DNA from: Sulfurimonas sp. SAG-AH-194-C21
GTDB lineage: Bacteria > Campylobacterota > Campylobacteria > Campylobacterales > Sulfurimonadaceae
Assembly (NCBI RefSeq): GCF_029215985.1
Contig: NZ_JAEMVC010000014.1
Coordinates: 1-47,576 of the forward strand
Reading direction: 5' to 3'
Length of the DNA stretch: 47,576 nt
Made by a program: the position numbers and the translations under genes. Of the stretch, positions 9,514-17,446 are shown one piece after another; position 1 is the first letter of the stretch, and each line of letters begins with the position of its first letter. The notes under the pieces were generated by a model. The model saw only the letters and a list, made by a program, of their open reading frames with translations. It was not told where the DNA came from and ran no database searches.

Positions 9514-10428
9514 TTACTCTGTAATATCTTTTAAGATAGACTCAAAATCATTCTGTGCTTTTATAAGAGCATCCTCTGAAGCTTTATCTTTTATCTTCGC
9601 AGAACTTAACCAGTTATAAACAGCTGGAAACCCAACAACGATTTTATCTTCATCTTTTTTCTTGTAAACCATAGTTGTACATGGTGCAAACGCTGAAGCT
9701 TCAGGACGAGATTTTGCAACTGTATAGATAACTTTTAGTTTACAGATAGAGTAAGTATCATAAAAGTCATACATTTCTTCAATCTTTTCATCATCTAAAA
9801 AAGTCAAGTCCTGTGTAGCGGCTACAATAAAACCAAAAGGCTCAAAACTACTCTCTAAGTTCATTGCAAACTCATCTTTAGCATCTTCCCAATCTTCACC
9901 ATCTAAATCAAGTTCATACACAGTAATCAAGTCACGAGACTCTTTTAAACTGTCTTCACTAATCTCAAACTTTGCACTTGGAAAATTTTTCTTAAAAAGG
10001 TAAAGTAACTCTGTCTCTATCTCTTTAAAAAGAGGAGTTTTCACCCCTAGTATTTTTTCTTGAGCCTCTGCTGTTAAGATAGATATATGTAATGTATCTT
10101 CATTTACACCTTGATAAATTCCAATTCCCATAGGAGTAAGAGCACCTACATGTGGATACTTCATAAGTAACTCTGTTGCTAATGTTTTATGATGAAATGT
10201 CATTAATGTAAAGACCTTAAAATCAGTTTGTTCAAACTGCTTTTTAAATGGTCCGTTCATCGGACTGTTTAAATCAACCGCAAAGTTATCTGCATTTAAC
10301 ATTTTTTGTATCTGCTTTGCAGTAACTTTTCCATCTTTATTATCTACACTTATTAAGTGTAAATCACCTTTTGCTTGAAGTGAAACTGCACATATAAGTG
10401 CAATCGCTACGATTATTATTTTTTTCAT
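9514..10428 (-). CDS. Periplasmic tandem-DUF302 protein (paralogue 2)
   Basis: A 304-residue secreted protein with signal peptide KKIIIVAIALICAVSLQA and the same two DUF302-like halves as its downstream neighbour. The two genes share long near-identical stretches, including 53 identical bases (9719-9771 and 8725-8777), pointing to recent duplication or gene conversion. Conserved features are LHLISVDNKDGKVT after the signal peptide, LMTFHHKTLA, PMGIGIYQ, DLDGEDWEDAKDEF and SAFAPCTTMVYK with a single conserved cysteine. It starts 9 bp after the DsrE-like gene ends, so it is probably cotranscribed with it. Biochemical function is unknown. Confidence 0.87.
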   Translation of the reverse strand: MKKIIIVAIALICAVSLQAKGDLHLISVDNKDGKVTAKQIQKMLNADNFAVDLNSPMNGPFKKQFEQTDFKVFTLMTFHHKTLATELLMKYPHVGALTPMGIGIYQGVNEDTLHISILTAEAQEKILGVKTPLFKEIETELLYLFKKNFPSAKFEISEDSLKESRDLITVYELDLDGEDWEDAKDEFAMNLESSFEPFGFIVAATQDLTFLDDEKIEEMYDFYDTYSICKLKVIYTVAKSRPEASAFAPCTTMVYKKKDEDKIVVGFPAVYNWLSSAKIKDKASEDALIKAQNDFESILKDITE

Positions 10429-10437
10429 TATTTTTTC

Positions 10438-10872
10438 CTATGGTTTTATATATGTCCAACCGGACTTCACACTTTCTAAAAGTTCAACAACACCAGCTGT
10501 TACAACTACAGACCCTTCAACAAGGTCTTCTTCTTTTACTTTATATGTCCGCATTGTATTTCCACAAGCAACAAACTCTACATCCATCTGCATAAGAGCA
10601 TCTACTCTGGCTGCTGTATCTACATTGTTTTTATAGAGTAGCTTTAAGCCTTTAGAGTAGGCAACTATTTTCATGTTAATATTATCTGCACCGTAGTACT
10701 TTACAACATTACTCGCAACACTCAGTATGTGGTTAAAAGCATGCGGGCTATCTTCTGTTACCGAAAAGACTACAAGTCTAGGGTTATCAAAGGATGGTTT
10801 TGGCTCTGCATACTCTGTTTCTGCAATTGCAACAATACAAAAGCTTAGTAAAATCAATATAAATTTCTTCAT
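10438..10872 (-). CDS. Periplasmic DsrE/DsrF-like protein
   Basis: A secreted protein of about 144 residues: signal peptide KKFILILLSFCIVAIAE, then a DsrE-type fold (RLVVFSVTEDSPHAFNHIL...MKIVAYSKGLKLLYKN...VEFVACGNTMRT...SVVVTAGVVELLE). DsrE-family proteins bind or relay sulfur through a cysteine; the single Cys in ACGNTM is the candidate. Periplasmic members are common next to sox genes in sulfur oxidisers. The ATG at 10872 is preferred over 10887, because the GGAG Shine-Dalgarno lies in the last codons of the metallo-hydrolase gene, 2 bp upstream. This implies translational coupling. Confidence 0.85.
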   Translation of the reverse strand: MKKFILILLSFCIVAIAETEYAEPKPSFDNPRLVVFSVTEDSPHAFNHILSVASNVVKYYGADNINMKIVAYSKGLKLLYKNNVDTAARVDALMQMDVEFVACGNTMRTYKVKEEDLVEGSVVVTAGVVELLESVKSGWTYIKP

Positions 10873-10874
10873 TT

Positions 10875-11780
10875 TTAGTTCTCCCATTCTAACATTCTAT
10901 ATGCTGTCTCTACATTTTGTCTATGCATCGAATCATATAAATTTAGATTTTTAAATTTATCCATTGTAACTATGTTTACAACTTCTCCTATATCTTCGCC
11001 ATCATCCATAAGTCTTAAGACCTCGTCTCTGAGAGTTTTTAGATACTCGTATGTCATAGTAACACTATCTCTTGATACTATTTTTCCATGTCCCCCTACA
11101 ATATAATCCACATCAAGTTGTAGTATCTCATCGAGAACACCTAACCAACCTTTTAAATTTCCATCTCTAATAGAAGGAAGCCTGTCATTAAAAACTAAAT
11201 CTCCAACAAAAACTATTTTTTGACTTGGAATATAGACATAGATATCACTATCAGTATGTGCCCTATGTCCAGTGTTTTTTATAATGACTTTTTTTTGTTC
11301 TAGGTATAGTATCATCTCTTCATCAACAAAAAGCTTAGGATGTACTTGTGTAGTAAGTTTGTAAGCTTCTGCTGATATACGGCGTTTCATTCGTGGCATC
11401 GCTTCTATTTCTAAGTCTTTAAATGCAGATGAGCCTATTAACTTTGCACCTTGATCTTTATAGTAACCATTACCTAACCAGTGGTCATCATGAACATGCG
11501 TATTAAACACATACTTTACTTTTAGATTGGCTTTGTTTTGCATATGTTCATATGCCTGAGAAGCATATAAGTATGTAGGACCGCTATCTATGACTATATA
11601 ACTATTTCCCATATTTACAAAACATGAGTTGGCCATGTTTCCATTATTTTTATCGTTCATAACTTCTGAGAGTCCAAAAAAACAGTGCACAGAACTTGAG
11701 CCAATTTGTACGGGTTTAAGTTGATAATCAAAAGAGAAAAGAGTGAAACAAAGGAGTAAAATAGATAGAAGTGTCTTCAA
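10875..11780 (-). CDS. Periplasmic metallo-beta-lactamase-fold hydrolase (SoxH-like)
   Basis: A secreted hydrolase with the zinc motif HVHDDHWLGN, GHRAHTDSDIYVYIP, FVGDLVF and GGHGKI. It resembles the SoxH / quinoprotein-relay zinc hydrolase group found with thiosulfate oxidation genes; the substrate is unknown. I take TTG at 11780 as the start: AAGGA lies 6-7 bp upstream and the signal peptide KTLLSILLLCFTLFSF starts immediately, whereas the upstream ATG at 11831 lies essentially at the promoter -10. It heads the group with dsrE and DUF302. A decayed copy of its N-terminal coding region lies just upstream. Confidence 0.83.
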   Translation of the reverse strand: MKTLLSILLLCFTLFSFDYQLKPVQIGSSSVHCFFGLSEVMNDKNNGNMANSCFVNMGNSYIVIDSGPTYLYASQAYEHMQNKANLKVKYVFNTHVHDDHWLGNGYYKDQGAKLIGSSAFKDLEIEAMPRMKRRISAEAYKLTTQVHPKLFVDEEMILYLEQKKVIIKNTGHRAHTDSDIYVYIPSQKIVFVGDLVFNDRLPSIRDGNLKGWLGVLDEILQLDVDYIVGGHGKIVSRDSVTMTYEYLKTLRDEVLRLMDDGEDIGEVVNIVTMDKFKNLNLYDSMHRQNVETAYRMLEWEN

Positions 11781-11820
11781 AGTTTTTCCTTTTTTATATT
11801 GTATATAAATAATTAAAAGG

Positions 11821-11857
11821 ATAATACTCAAAATTTGTAAAAGGAGTGTAAAAGAGG
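11821..11857 (-). promoter_or_regulatory. Sox-type promoter ahead of the metallo-hydrolase
   Basis: On the minus strand two exact TTTTACA half-sites (11853-11847 and 11842-11836), separated by CTCC, are followed by 9 bp (AATTTTGAG) and TATTAT (11826-11821). The 11-bp period and the 9-bp spacing match the soxX promoter exactly. The predicted start is near 11814, giving a 30-40 nt leader before the TTG start. Confidence 0.75.
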
Positions 11858-11869
11858 ATTAAAAAGTGC

Positions 11870-11929
11870 AAGCCAATATCTGTTTCGAGATAACTTGGCT
11901 TACAGACTAACAAGTATGCTTTCGCATAC
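11870..11929. repeat. Two strong hairpins in the porin / metallo-hydrolase gap
   Basis: The first hairpin is AAGCCAA-TATCT / AGATA-AC-TTGGCTT with loop GTTTCG (11870-11901). The second is GTATGC / GCATAC with loop TTTC (11914-11929). On the minus strand they lie after the porin terminator and before the metallo-hydrolase promoter, so they may insulate it or be folded relics of the decayed gene fragment. No T-tract follows on the minus strand. Confidence 0.55.
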
Positions 11930-11933
11930 AAAG

Positions 11934-12045
11934 GTTACGCTCATCAATCATTTCTGAGAGACCTATAAGAGTATAGTGGTTCAAGCTATAGTCCTACAGG
12001 TTGAAGTTTGTAGTTAAAAGAAAAGGAGAGAATGAACAAAAACAA
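11934..12045 (-). pseudogene. Decayed N-terminal fragment of a metallo-hydrolase paralogue
   Basis: Reading the minus strand from 12045 gives a signal-peptide-like stretch ending SFSFNYKLQPV, matching LFSFDYQLKPV of the intact gene. After a stop and a frame change, 11963-11934 gives GLSEMIDERN, matching GLSEVMNDKN at the corresponding position. Order, spacing and nucleotide similarity agree, and frame disruption shows decay. The rest of the 11781-12093 gap holds the promoter at 11821-11857, two hairpins and the porin terminator; I see no intact gene in it. Confidence 0.6.
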
Positions 12046-12077
12046 ACTCAAACATCATGACATCAAAGCATAAAGGT

Positions 12078-12103
12078 TAAATTCTAGGAAACCCTAGAAT
12101 TTA
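12078..12103 (-). terminator. Hairpin terminator covering the porin stop codon
   Basis: An 11-bp perfect stem, TAAATTCTAGG / CCTAGAATTTA, with an AAAC loop spans the porin TAG. On the minus strand it is followed by TTAACCTTTATG, a modest T-rich stretch. It probably ends the long sox transcript and separates it from the metallo-hydrolase group. Confidence 0.7.
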
Positions 12104-13308
12104 AATTGGTACTGAGCAATGAATGCATTTGCTCTATATCCAGAAAGACCTGACCACTTATCAGCACCTGTTTCAGTAGCACCTGCTCCACTAGCAACGA
12201 TGTAGTTTAGAACTACTTTATGTTGATTTCTCATACGCTTAGACTTACGAGAAAAGTCTTGGTAAGGAGTAGAAAGAAATATGTTTAGACCTAAATATGT
12301 ATTACCTAAGTTTGTTGCATCAGCATTTGCACCTTTTGTAGCACTCGCTTGAATATGCTTACCAACAACTTCTAAAGTCGGAGTTACGAAATAAGCAGCT
12401 GTTCCAGTGAAAACTGATTCATCATAATCTTCTATACCATTAATATTAGAAGCATTAAAATATTCACCTTTAAGGCTTAAAGCACCTAAGTTAGAATCTA
12501 CACCAACATTAATATTACTATAGTCAACACCATTAGTGTTTAATCCATCTTTACCATCTGCATTTTCAGAAAGTCCATAAGAAGCTTCTATGTGAAGTTT
12601 TTCTGTGTAGTCAAACATACCACGAACTGCATAAGAGTTACCACCAAATGCTGATGATTTTTTAGATGCTTTACCACGATTTGCTTGGTTAGCGATCATA
12701 ATATCATAACCAAAACCTTTCCAAGGACGTTCATGACCCATTTCAAAACCATTAACTTTACCGTTATTTCCTAAGAACATGTCACGACCAGATAACATAA
12801 GACCTGTATTTCTTTCAAGAACTAGTTGCTTGTCCATACCACGTTCAGCAATGTCAAGATTCCATCCTGGCATAGTAAAGCCCATACCATTTGGCATTTT
12901 AATAAGACCAGCTTTAATAACAAGTGCAGGATCAACTACATAAGAAATAAATGCATCTTTAACTAACTTAGGAATAGCAGCACCATTTGCATCAGCACCA
13001 TTTCCAGTTGCAGCTTGATTAAAGTCTAAGAAAACTTTACCACGAAGATTTCCAGCTATATATTTCCAACCAAGACGAATACGTTGTGCTCTAAAACCAA
13101 TGTTACTACTTGCTTTTTCTACAGATTTTGCTTTTTTAATCTGCATACCTTCACCACCGATAGCATCAAGTTGTGCAAAACCGTAAAAGATTAGCTTAGT
13201 ATCAACATTACCAACTTTTTTCTTCATTGCATAACCAGCTTCTGCTGATGTTGCCATCATAAGTAGTGCTGCAGCACCTGCTGCTAATTTAATCATATTT
13301 CTTTTCAT
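12094..13308 (-). CDS. Outer-membrane porin (phosphate-selective porin O/P-like)
   Basis: A 404-residue beta-barrel protein with signal peptide MIKLAAGAAALLMMATSAEA and alternating amphipathic strands throughout. It includes FYGFAQLDAIGG, FRAQRIRLGWKY, GKVFLDFN, KDAFISYVVDPALVIKAGLIKMP and a terminal FIAQYQFKF ending in the phenylalanine typical of BAM substrates. The LRGKVFLDFN...VVKAG pattern is that of OprP/OprO-like porins. It lies 82 bp after soxB on the same strand, with two hairpins between, and is probably an anion channel for thiosulfate or sulfate serving the Sox system; that role is inferred from position. Confidence 0.88.
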   Translation of the reverse strand: MKRNMIKLAAGAAALLMMATSAEAGYAMKKKVGNVDTKLIFYGFAQLDAIGGEGMQIKKAKSVEKASSNIGFRAQRIRLGWKYIAGNLRGKVFLDFNQAATGNGADANGAAIPKLVKDAFISYVVDPALVIKAGLIKMPNGMGFTMPGWNLDIAERGMDKQLVLERNTGLMLSGRDMFLGNNGKVNGFEMGHERPWKGFGYDIMIANQANRGKASKKSSAFGGNSYAVRGMFDYTEKLHIEASYGLSENADGKDGLNTNGVDYSNINVGVDSNLGALSLKGEYFNASNINGIEDYDESVFTGTAAYFVTPTLEVVGKHIQASATKGANADATNLGNTYLGLNIFLSTPYQDFSRKSKRMRNQHKVVLNYIVASGAGATETGADKWSGLSGYRANAFIAQYQFKF

Positions 13309-13333
13309 TTTATTCCCTTATTATTTAAATAAC

Positions 13334-13378
13334 GAACCCTTTATAGGGTTCAGATGAAATGGTAGCCCTAACTACCAT
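13334..13378 (-). promoter_or_regulatory. Two tandem hairpins between soxB and the porin gene
   Basis: GAACCCT / AGGGTTC with loop TTAT (13334-13351) and ATGGTAG / CTACCAT with loop CCCTAA (13359-13378) fill the 82-bp gap. There is no clear T-tract, so they are more likely RNA processing or stability elements, or partial terminators setting the soxB-to-porin ratio. No sox-type promoter box is present here. Confidence 0.55.
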
Positions 13379-13390
13379 CAGCCTATCGAA

Positions 13391-15151
13391 CTAACAGCTA
13401 GTTGAACCTTTAACCGGACAACCACAGTCGAAATCAACGAGAGTAACATTCCCTGCGTTACTAACATCAACTACACCCTGACGCTTAATATAGTCACGAG
13501 TTACATCATATACTGGACGAATTTTATCTTTTTGAAGGTTTTCACCCGCATTTTGAAGATTTCCACCCCATGATGATACTACATAAGTTTTGTTCAAATC
13601 TATCGGCTTACCACCGATCATAAGCTTAGAGATTCTCTCTCCAGCTTTACCGGCTACTGCGATAGAATATGTTACACCACCAAGACGACTCATGTCACCA
13701 CCTTGTTGATACAGAGGATTTGCATTAAATACATTGTCCGCAATATCTTCAAGTAGGTTGGCGATTTGTTTTCCTTTTAAATCAAATGTATAAACACTAG
13801 GGTAAGTAATACCACACATCTCATATACATTGTCCATTAAAATATCATCCCCAGCGAGAACAGTTGTTCCCCATCTATAACCAGGTGTAAACGCCATGTC
13901 ACATTTCATCTCATCTAAGATAGCATCATTAATGAGCTGATCAAAAGTTGAGAAGAAAGTATCACGCTTGTAAAGAGTGTGTTTAGTTTTACCTAAAACC
14001 TCGTTAAGCTCTTTATCAAAAGGTGCATAAAGATCGTTAACGAGTTTCACACCCTCTGGGTCTGCTGGAATAATGTTAGAAGCCATAGGTACAAGTTTGT
14101 ACTCATAACCATTAACCTTACCATGACTCGCGTCAATATCTAAACGCCCAATGTATTTACCATGACTACCAGCGATAACAATCACAGTACCATCGATAAC
14201 AATAGGTTGAGGAGAAGGATCATGTGTATGACCACTTAAGATAAAGTCAATACCATGAACCATACGAGCAACTTCTTGATCAACTGAGAAACCATCGTGA
14301 GAAATCACAACAACACAATCAACCTTATGCTCATTTCTTAACTCATTTACATAGTCTTGAAGTGTTTCAGGTCTGATACCAAAACTCCAACCCTCTGTAA
14401 ACTCTTTAGGATTTGCAGTAGAAGTAAATGGGAATGCTTGACCGATAACACCGATTTTAGCACCACCACGTTGTTGAATTGTATAAGGTTCAAATATTAA
14501 TTCCTCATATTCATCTTCAAAAGGATCATTTCCAATTACGTTTTGAGCAACGAACTTAGCATCTAGCATTTCGATAAGTTCAAGAACTCTCTCTTTACCA
14601 TATGTAAATTCCCAGTGACCAGTCATAATGTCAACACCAAGATAGTTTTGAGCTTTAACGATAGCCTCACCACGAGTCTTAAGTGCAACACCTGTACCTT
14701 GCCAAGTGTCTCCAGAGTCAAGGAAAAGAACATTTTCTTCCCCGCGTTCTTTACGAACATGGTTAAGATATGTTTTCATATGAGCGATACCACCCATTTT
14801 TCCAAACTTTTTAGCTAAAGCTTCAAAGTCCATATATGTATCAAAGTATGCATCTAAACTTGATGGCTCTAAACCATAATGTTTTGCAAAAGCTTCACCA
14901 CATAAAAAACCAGGTGTACCCACTAAGTTAGGAGCAGAGATTAGTGTAGAAGGCTCTCTCCAGTATAGTGGCTTGATATGAGCATGAATATCACACATAT
15001 GTAAAAGTGTGAAGTTACCCATAGATTCAAATTTATAAATATCCTCAGCAGACAATTTATTAATTGTTTTAGTACTAGCGACTCCGCTCGTTGCAGCTCC
15101 TAAACCTAGGACGGCTGCAATGTGCATAAAGTCTCTTCTTGAAATATCCAC
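13391..15151 (-). CDS. soxB: Thiosulfohydrolase SoxB
   Basis: SoxB hydrolyses the terminal sulfonate from sulfur intermediates bound to SoxYZ, releasing sulfate in the periplasm. The 586-residue product begins with a twin-arginine signal (SRRDFMHIAAVLGLG). It shows the dimanganese motifs of the 5'-nucleotidase superfamily: CDIHAHIKPLYW, DSGDTWQGTG, GHWEFTYG (characteristic of SoxB), VVISHDGF and LSGHTHDPSP. It ends in a cysteine-rich tail, DCGCPVKGSTSC. It follows soxA by 12 bp. Confidence 0.97.
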   Translation of the reverse strand: MDISRRDFMHIAAVLGLGAATSGVASTKTINKLSAEDIYKFESMGNFTLLHMCDIHAHIKPLYWREPSTLISAPNLVGTPGFLCGEAFAKHYGLEPSSLDAYFDTYMDFEALAKKFGKMGGIAHMKTYLNHVRKERGEENVLFLDSGDTWQGTGVALKTRGEAIVKAQNYLGVDIMTGHWEFTYGKERVLELIEMLDAKFVAQNVIGNDPFEDEYEELIFEPYTIQQRGGAKIGVIGQAFPFTSTANPKEFTEGWSFGIRPETLQDYVNELRNEHKVDCVVVISHDGFSVDQEVARMVHGIDFILSGHTHDPSPQPIVIDGTVIVIAGSHGKYIGRLDIDASHGKVNGYEYKLVPMASNIIPADPEGVKLVNDLYAPFDKELNEVLGKTKHTLYKRDTFFSTFDQLINDAILDEMKCDMAFTPGYRWGTTVLAGDDILMDNVYEMCGITYPSVYTFDLKGKQIANLLEDIADNVFNANPLYQQGGDMSRLGGVTYSIAVAGKAGERISKLMIGGKPIDLNKTYVVSSWGGNLQNAGENLQKDKIRPVYDVTRDYIKRQGVVDVSNAGNVTLVDFDCGCPVKGSTSC

Positions 15152-15163
15152 TTATCTAACCTT

Positions 15164-15937
15164 CTATCTTTTTAAACCAGGTACAGCTATTTCAGTACCT
15201 TTAGCTTCATCTGTTAAGTAAACTTCTAACGCAACCATTTCTGGTGAACCAATAGGAATAACTTTTAATAGTGCATTTTTCATACAACCCTGGAAACGAC
15301 GTTGCAGAGTTCTTAGAGATGACTTAGTCATTCTATATGCAGGCCAAGTAGCTGCTACTGCAACACCTTTTGAACTTAAATCTGGTAATGGCTGTGTTCT
15401 TAAAACACTTCCAATAACAGCGTCAGAGTGACAAGAGTTACAAGATAAACCTCTACCACCACGTTCTGTCATATAAGTTTTCTTACCTAAAGCATATGCT
15501 TCTTTCATTTGTGGGTTAGCGTTAACATCAATGTTAGACTTCTCACCATTTGCAAGAGACTTAACATATGAACTCATGTCAAACATATCTGAACTTTTAA
15601 GTTTAAATGGTTTGTGACCATTTTTACTCATAAGACCCTGAAGTGCTTGATCGATTCCAACAACTTGACCAAATTCTGGTAAGTAACGAGGGAAACCTGC
15701 TAAAAAGCTAGGTAAAGTATCTTCACTTTTGTTAAAAAATGCAGCAACACCTTCGTCACCACCACAATACTCAGCTAAAAGGTCTTCACCATTAGCAACC
15801 ATTAAATCTGCTGGATTATTTTCTAACATCTCAGCATACATAGCACGGTCAGCATCACTCATTGCAAACTGCTCTCCACCAAAAGATAGAGAAGAAAGAA
15901 GTGCAAGAGATAAAGCTATTTTAATTCCTGTTTTCAT
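15164..15937 (-). CDS. soxA: Sulfur-oxidation cytochrome SoxA (single-haem form)
   Basis: SoxA forms with SoxX the SoxAX cytochrome that couples thiosulfate oxidatively to the SoxY cysteine. The 257-residue product has a Sec signal peptide (KTGIKIALSLALLSSLSFG), one haem c site at C166-N-S-C169-H170, and the conserved FQGCMKN cysteine, C218, which serves as haem ligand and active-site residue in this family. The N-terminal second haem motif of dihaem SoxA is missing (only EYCGGDEGVA remains), so this is the monohaem type. The Shine-Dalgarno AAGGA lies at the end of soxZ. Confidence 0.96.
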   Translation of the reverse strand: MKTGIKIALSLALLSSLSFGGEQFAMSDADRAMYAEMLENNPADLMVANGEDLLAEYCGGDEGVAAFFNKSEDTLPSFLAGFPRYLPEFGQVVGIDQALQGLMSKNGHKPFKLKSSDMFDMSSYVKSLANGEKSNIDVNANPQMKEAYALGKKTYMTERGGRGLSCNSCHSDAVIGSVLRTQPLPDLSSKGVAVAATWPAYRMTKSSLRTLQRRFQGCMKNALLKVIPIGSPEMVALEVYLTDEAKGTEIAVPGLKR

Positions 15938-15940
15938 TGA

Positions 15941-16279
15941 CTATCCTTTTGGTTTAATCTTTTTACTTTTTTCGTTTACTTCACCAGTATTATCAGTGTA
16001 AGTAACAGTTAGTTTACCTTTACCATTAATTTTCATGTAAGTTGTAAACACAGGGTTTGTTGAAAGAGCTTCCCAAACAGTCATGTTTGTAATTTCTTTA
16101 CCGTTGTAGTTAAACTTAATGTTGTTAATGAATTTTGCAGGGATTAGCTGCTTTGTTTTTTTATTTTTAGTTGTACCAGTAGCCATAGGGTGCATTACCA
16201 TAAAACTTACTTTAACAACCTCACCATCTTTGAATTTTTTTGGTTTGATCTTGATCAGTGACTTTCTTGCTTGTGCCAT
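15941..16279 (-). CDS. soxZ: Sulfur carrier complex subunit SoxZ
   Basis: SoxZ is the immunoglobulin-like partner of SoxY that stabilises and presents its carrier arm. The 112-residue product has no signal peptide, as expected for a protein co-exported with SoxY through Tat. Recognisable features are SLIKIKPKKFKDGEVVKVSF, VMHPMATG, FINNIKFNYNGKEI and a basic C-terminus. It lies 53 bp after soxY and 3 bp before soxA. Confidence 0.96.
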   Translation of the reverse strand: MAQARKSLIKIKPKKFKDGEVVKVSFMVMHPMATGTTKNKKTKQLIPAKFINNIKFNYNGKEITNMTVWEALSTNPVFTTYMKINGKGKLTVTYTDNTGEVNEKSKKIKPKG

Positions 16280-16332
16280 TTTCTATCCTTAATTTTTTAT
16301 ATTTTTTATATCTCTAAAGTTTGGGGTTAGAA

Positions 16333-16800
16333 TCAACCACAACCACCGATTGTTACTTTTACACTTTGAGTAGCGATTAAAAAGTCACCGTTGCTTAGTT
16401 CAACTAATGCACTTACTTCTTGAGTACCACCAAGTTTAATACGAGTTGAAAACATTGCTTTACCATTTGCAGGTGTAAGGTTAACATCTATACAACGTGC
16501 ATTAAAGTTTTTAGAAGCTAAAATATGGATAGCTTTTACATAATCACTTGAAGTCATTGGAGAGTCTATATTTACAGTAACTGGAACAACAGCACCATTT
16601 TCAGCAATTTCTGGAACCTTAAGTTTCACTTTTGCTGATTTTTTTGGAGTTTTACCACCAGTGATCGCGTTTACAGCTGTTGCATATGACATTGCATTTG
16701 CACTTTTTGGTTTGTCTCCTGCGAAACTCATTACTGGAGCTACAGCGCTAACAGCTGCTACAACACCTAATTTTTTGAAAAAATCTCTTCTTTGCATCAT
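16333..16800 (-). CDS. soxY: Sulfur carrier protein SoxY
   Basis: SoxY carries the sulfur substrate covalently on the cysteine of its C-terminal GGCG arm during thiosulfate oxidation. The 155-residue product ends in VKVTIGGCG with the carrier Cys at 154. It begins with a twin-arginine signal (MQRRDFFKKLGVVAAVSAVA), consistent with folded export together with SoxZ. It sits 12 bp downstream of soxX. The usual second SoxYZ pair and SoxCD of Campylobacterota are not in this window. Confidence 0.97.
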   Translation of the reverse strand: MMQRRDFFKKLGVVAAVSAVAPVMSFAGDKPKSANAMSYATAVNAITGGKTPKKSAKVKLKVPEIAENGAVVPVTVNIDSPMTSSDYVKAIHILASKNFNARCIDVNLTPANGKAMFSTRIKLGGTQEVSALVELSNGDFLIATQSVKVTIGGCG

Positions 16801-16812
16801 TCTATTTTCCTT

Positions 16813-17367
16813 CTATTTTGGAGATACGATATATGAAGTAATATCACATATTTCTTTTGTAGTAAATAACTTAGTTGTTAAGTTAACAGTCATGTGTGTG
16901 TCTGAATTGTCAATACGAGGATCAGCAATTTTTTGAAAAACAAACTTGTTATCTCTTACACCAGTGTCCATAAACATAGCCTTGTAGCCTGTTAAGTCTG
17001 GACCAATATTTCCAGCACCACGAGCACCTTCAATGTTGTGACATGCTATACAGTTACCATATTGTTTTGCTGGAATTTTCATTCCTGGTAAATATGTCTT
17101 ACCTGGTTTCATCTGCTTACGCGCTAAACCTTTTGGTGGGTTCTTCTTCGCTTTTTTACCATTTAAGTTATGGAATATAAAAGCACCTCTTGCTATTGAC
17201 TCTGGGTTTGTAGTTACACAACCAGCAGGCATAGTAAATGTTGTAGCAGGTGCCAACAAATCTTTTTCAATCATCTTGCTTGCATTTGGCTTTGTAATAA
17301 CACCGCTATAATCAGCAGCGAAAACAGAAGCACCTACAAGTAGTGACATAATCAAAGTTTTTTTCAT
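16813..17367 (-). CDS. soxX: Sulfur-oxidation cytochrome SoxX
   Basis: SoxX is the electron-accepting monohaem subunit of SoxAX. The 184-residue product has a signal peptide (KKTLIMSLLVGASVFAA), haem site C106-I-A-C109-H110 within QYGNCIACHNIEGARGAGNIGPDL, and a candidate distal ligand M159 in THMTVNL. It is the first gene of the sox operon and follows the histidine kinase gene by 79 bp, a gap that contains a well-formed activator-type promoter. Confidence 0.96.
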   Translation of the reverse strand: MKKTLIMSLLVGASVFAADYSGVITKPNASKMIEKDLLAPATTFTMPAGCVTTNPESIARGAFIFHNLNGKKAKKNPPKGLARKQMKPGKTYLPGMKIPAKQYGNCIACHNIEGARGAGNIGPDLTGYKAMFMDTGVRDNKFVFQKIADPRIDNSDTHMTVNLTTKLFTTKEICDITSYIVSPK

Positions 17368-17397
17368 TCTCGTTTCTCCTATGTAATTTCAGGAGCA

Positions 17398-17434
17398 AGT
17401 ATAACTTTGCAATGTAAAATTTATGTAAAATTAG
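17398..17434 (-). promoter_or_regulatory. Promoter of the sox operon with tandem 11-bp repeat
   Basis: On the minus strand: TTTTACA (17430-17424), TAAA, TTTTACA (17419-17413), 9 bp, then TATACT (17403-17398). The repeat covers the place where a -35 would be and no -35 hexamer is visible, which suggests activator dependence. Two direct repeats with an 11-bp period ending about 10 bp before the -10 is how PhoB/OmpR-type activators bind. The predicted start is near 17391, followed by an AGGAG Shine-Dalgarno for soxX. Confidence 0.75.
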
Positions 17435-17446
17435 ATTTATTTATAA

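Noticed and set aside
13309..13390. Sox-type box ahead of the porin
   Set aside because: No tandem TTTTACA repeat or spaced -10 is present in the gap; the porin is probably read from the soxX promoter.
15164..15937. SoxA as truncated because of its single haem
   Set aside because: Monohaem SoxA is a known form and the protein is full length with the key cysteine in place.
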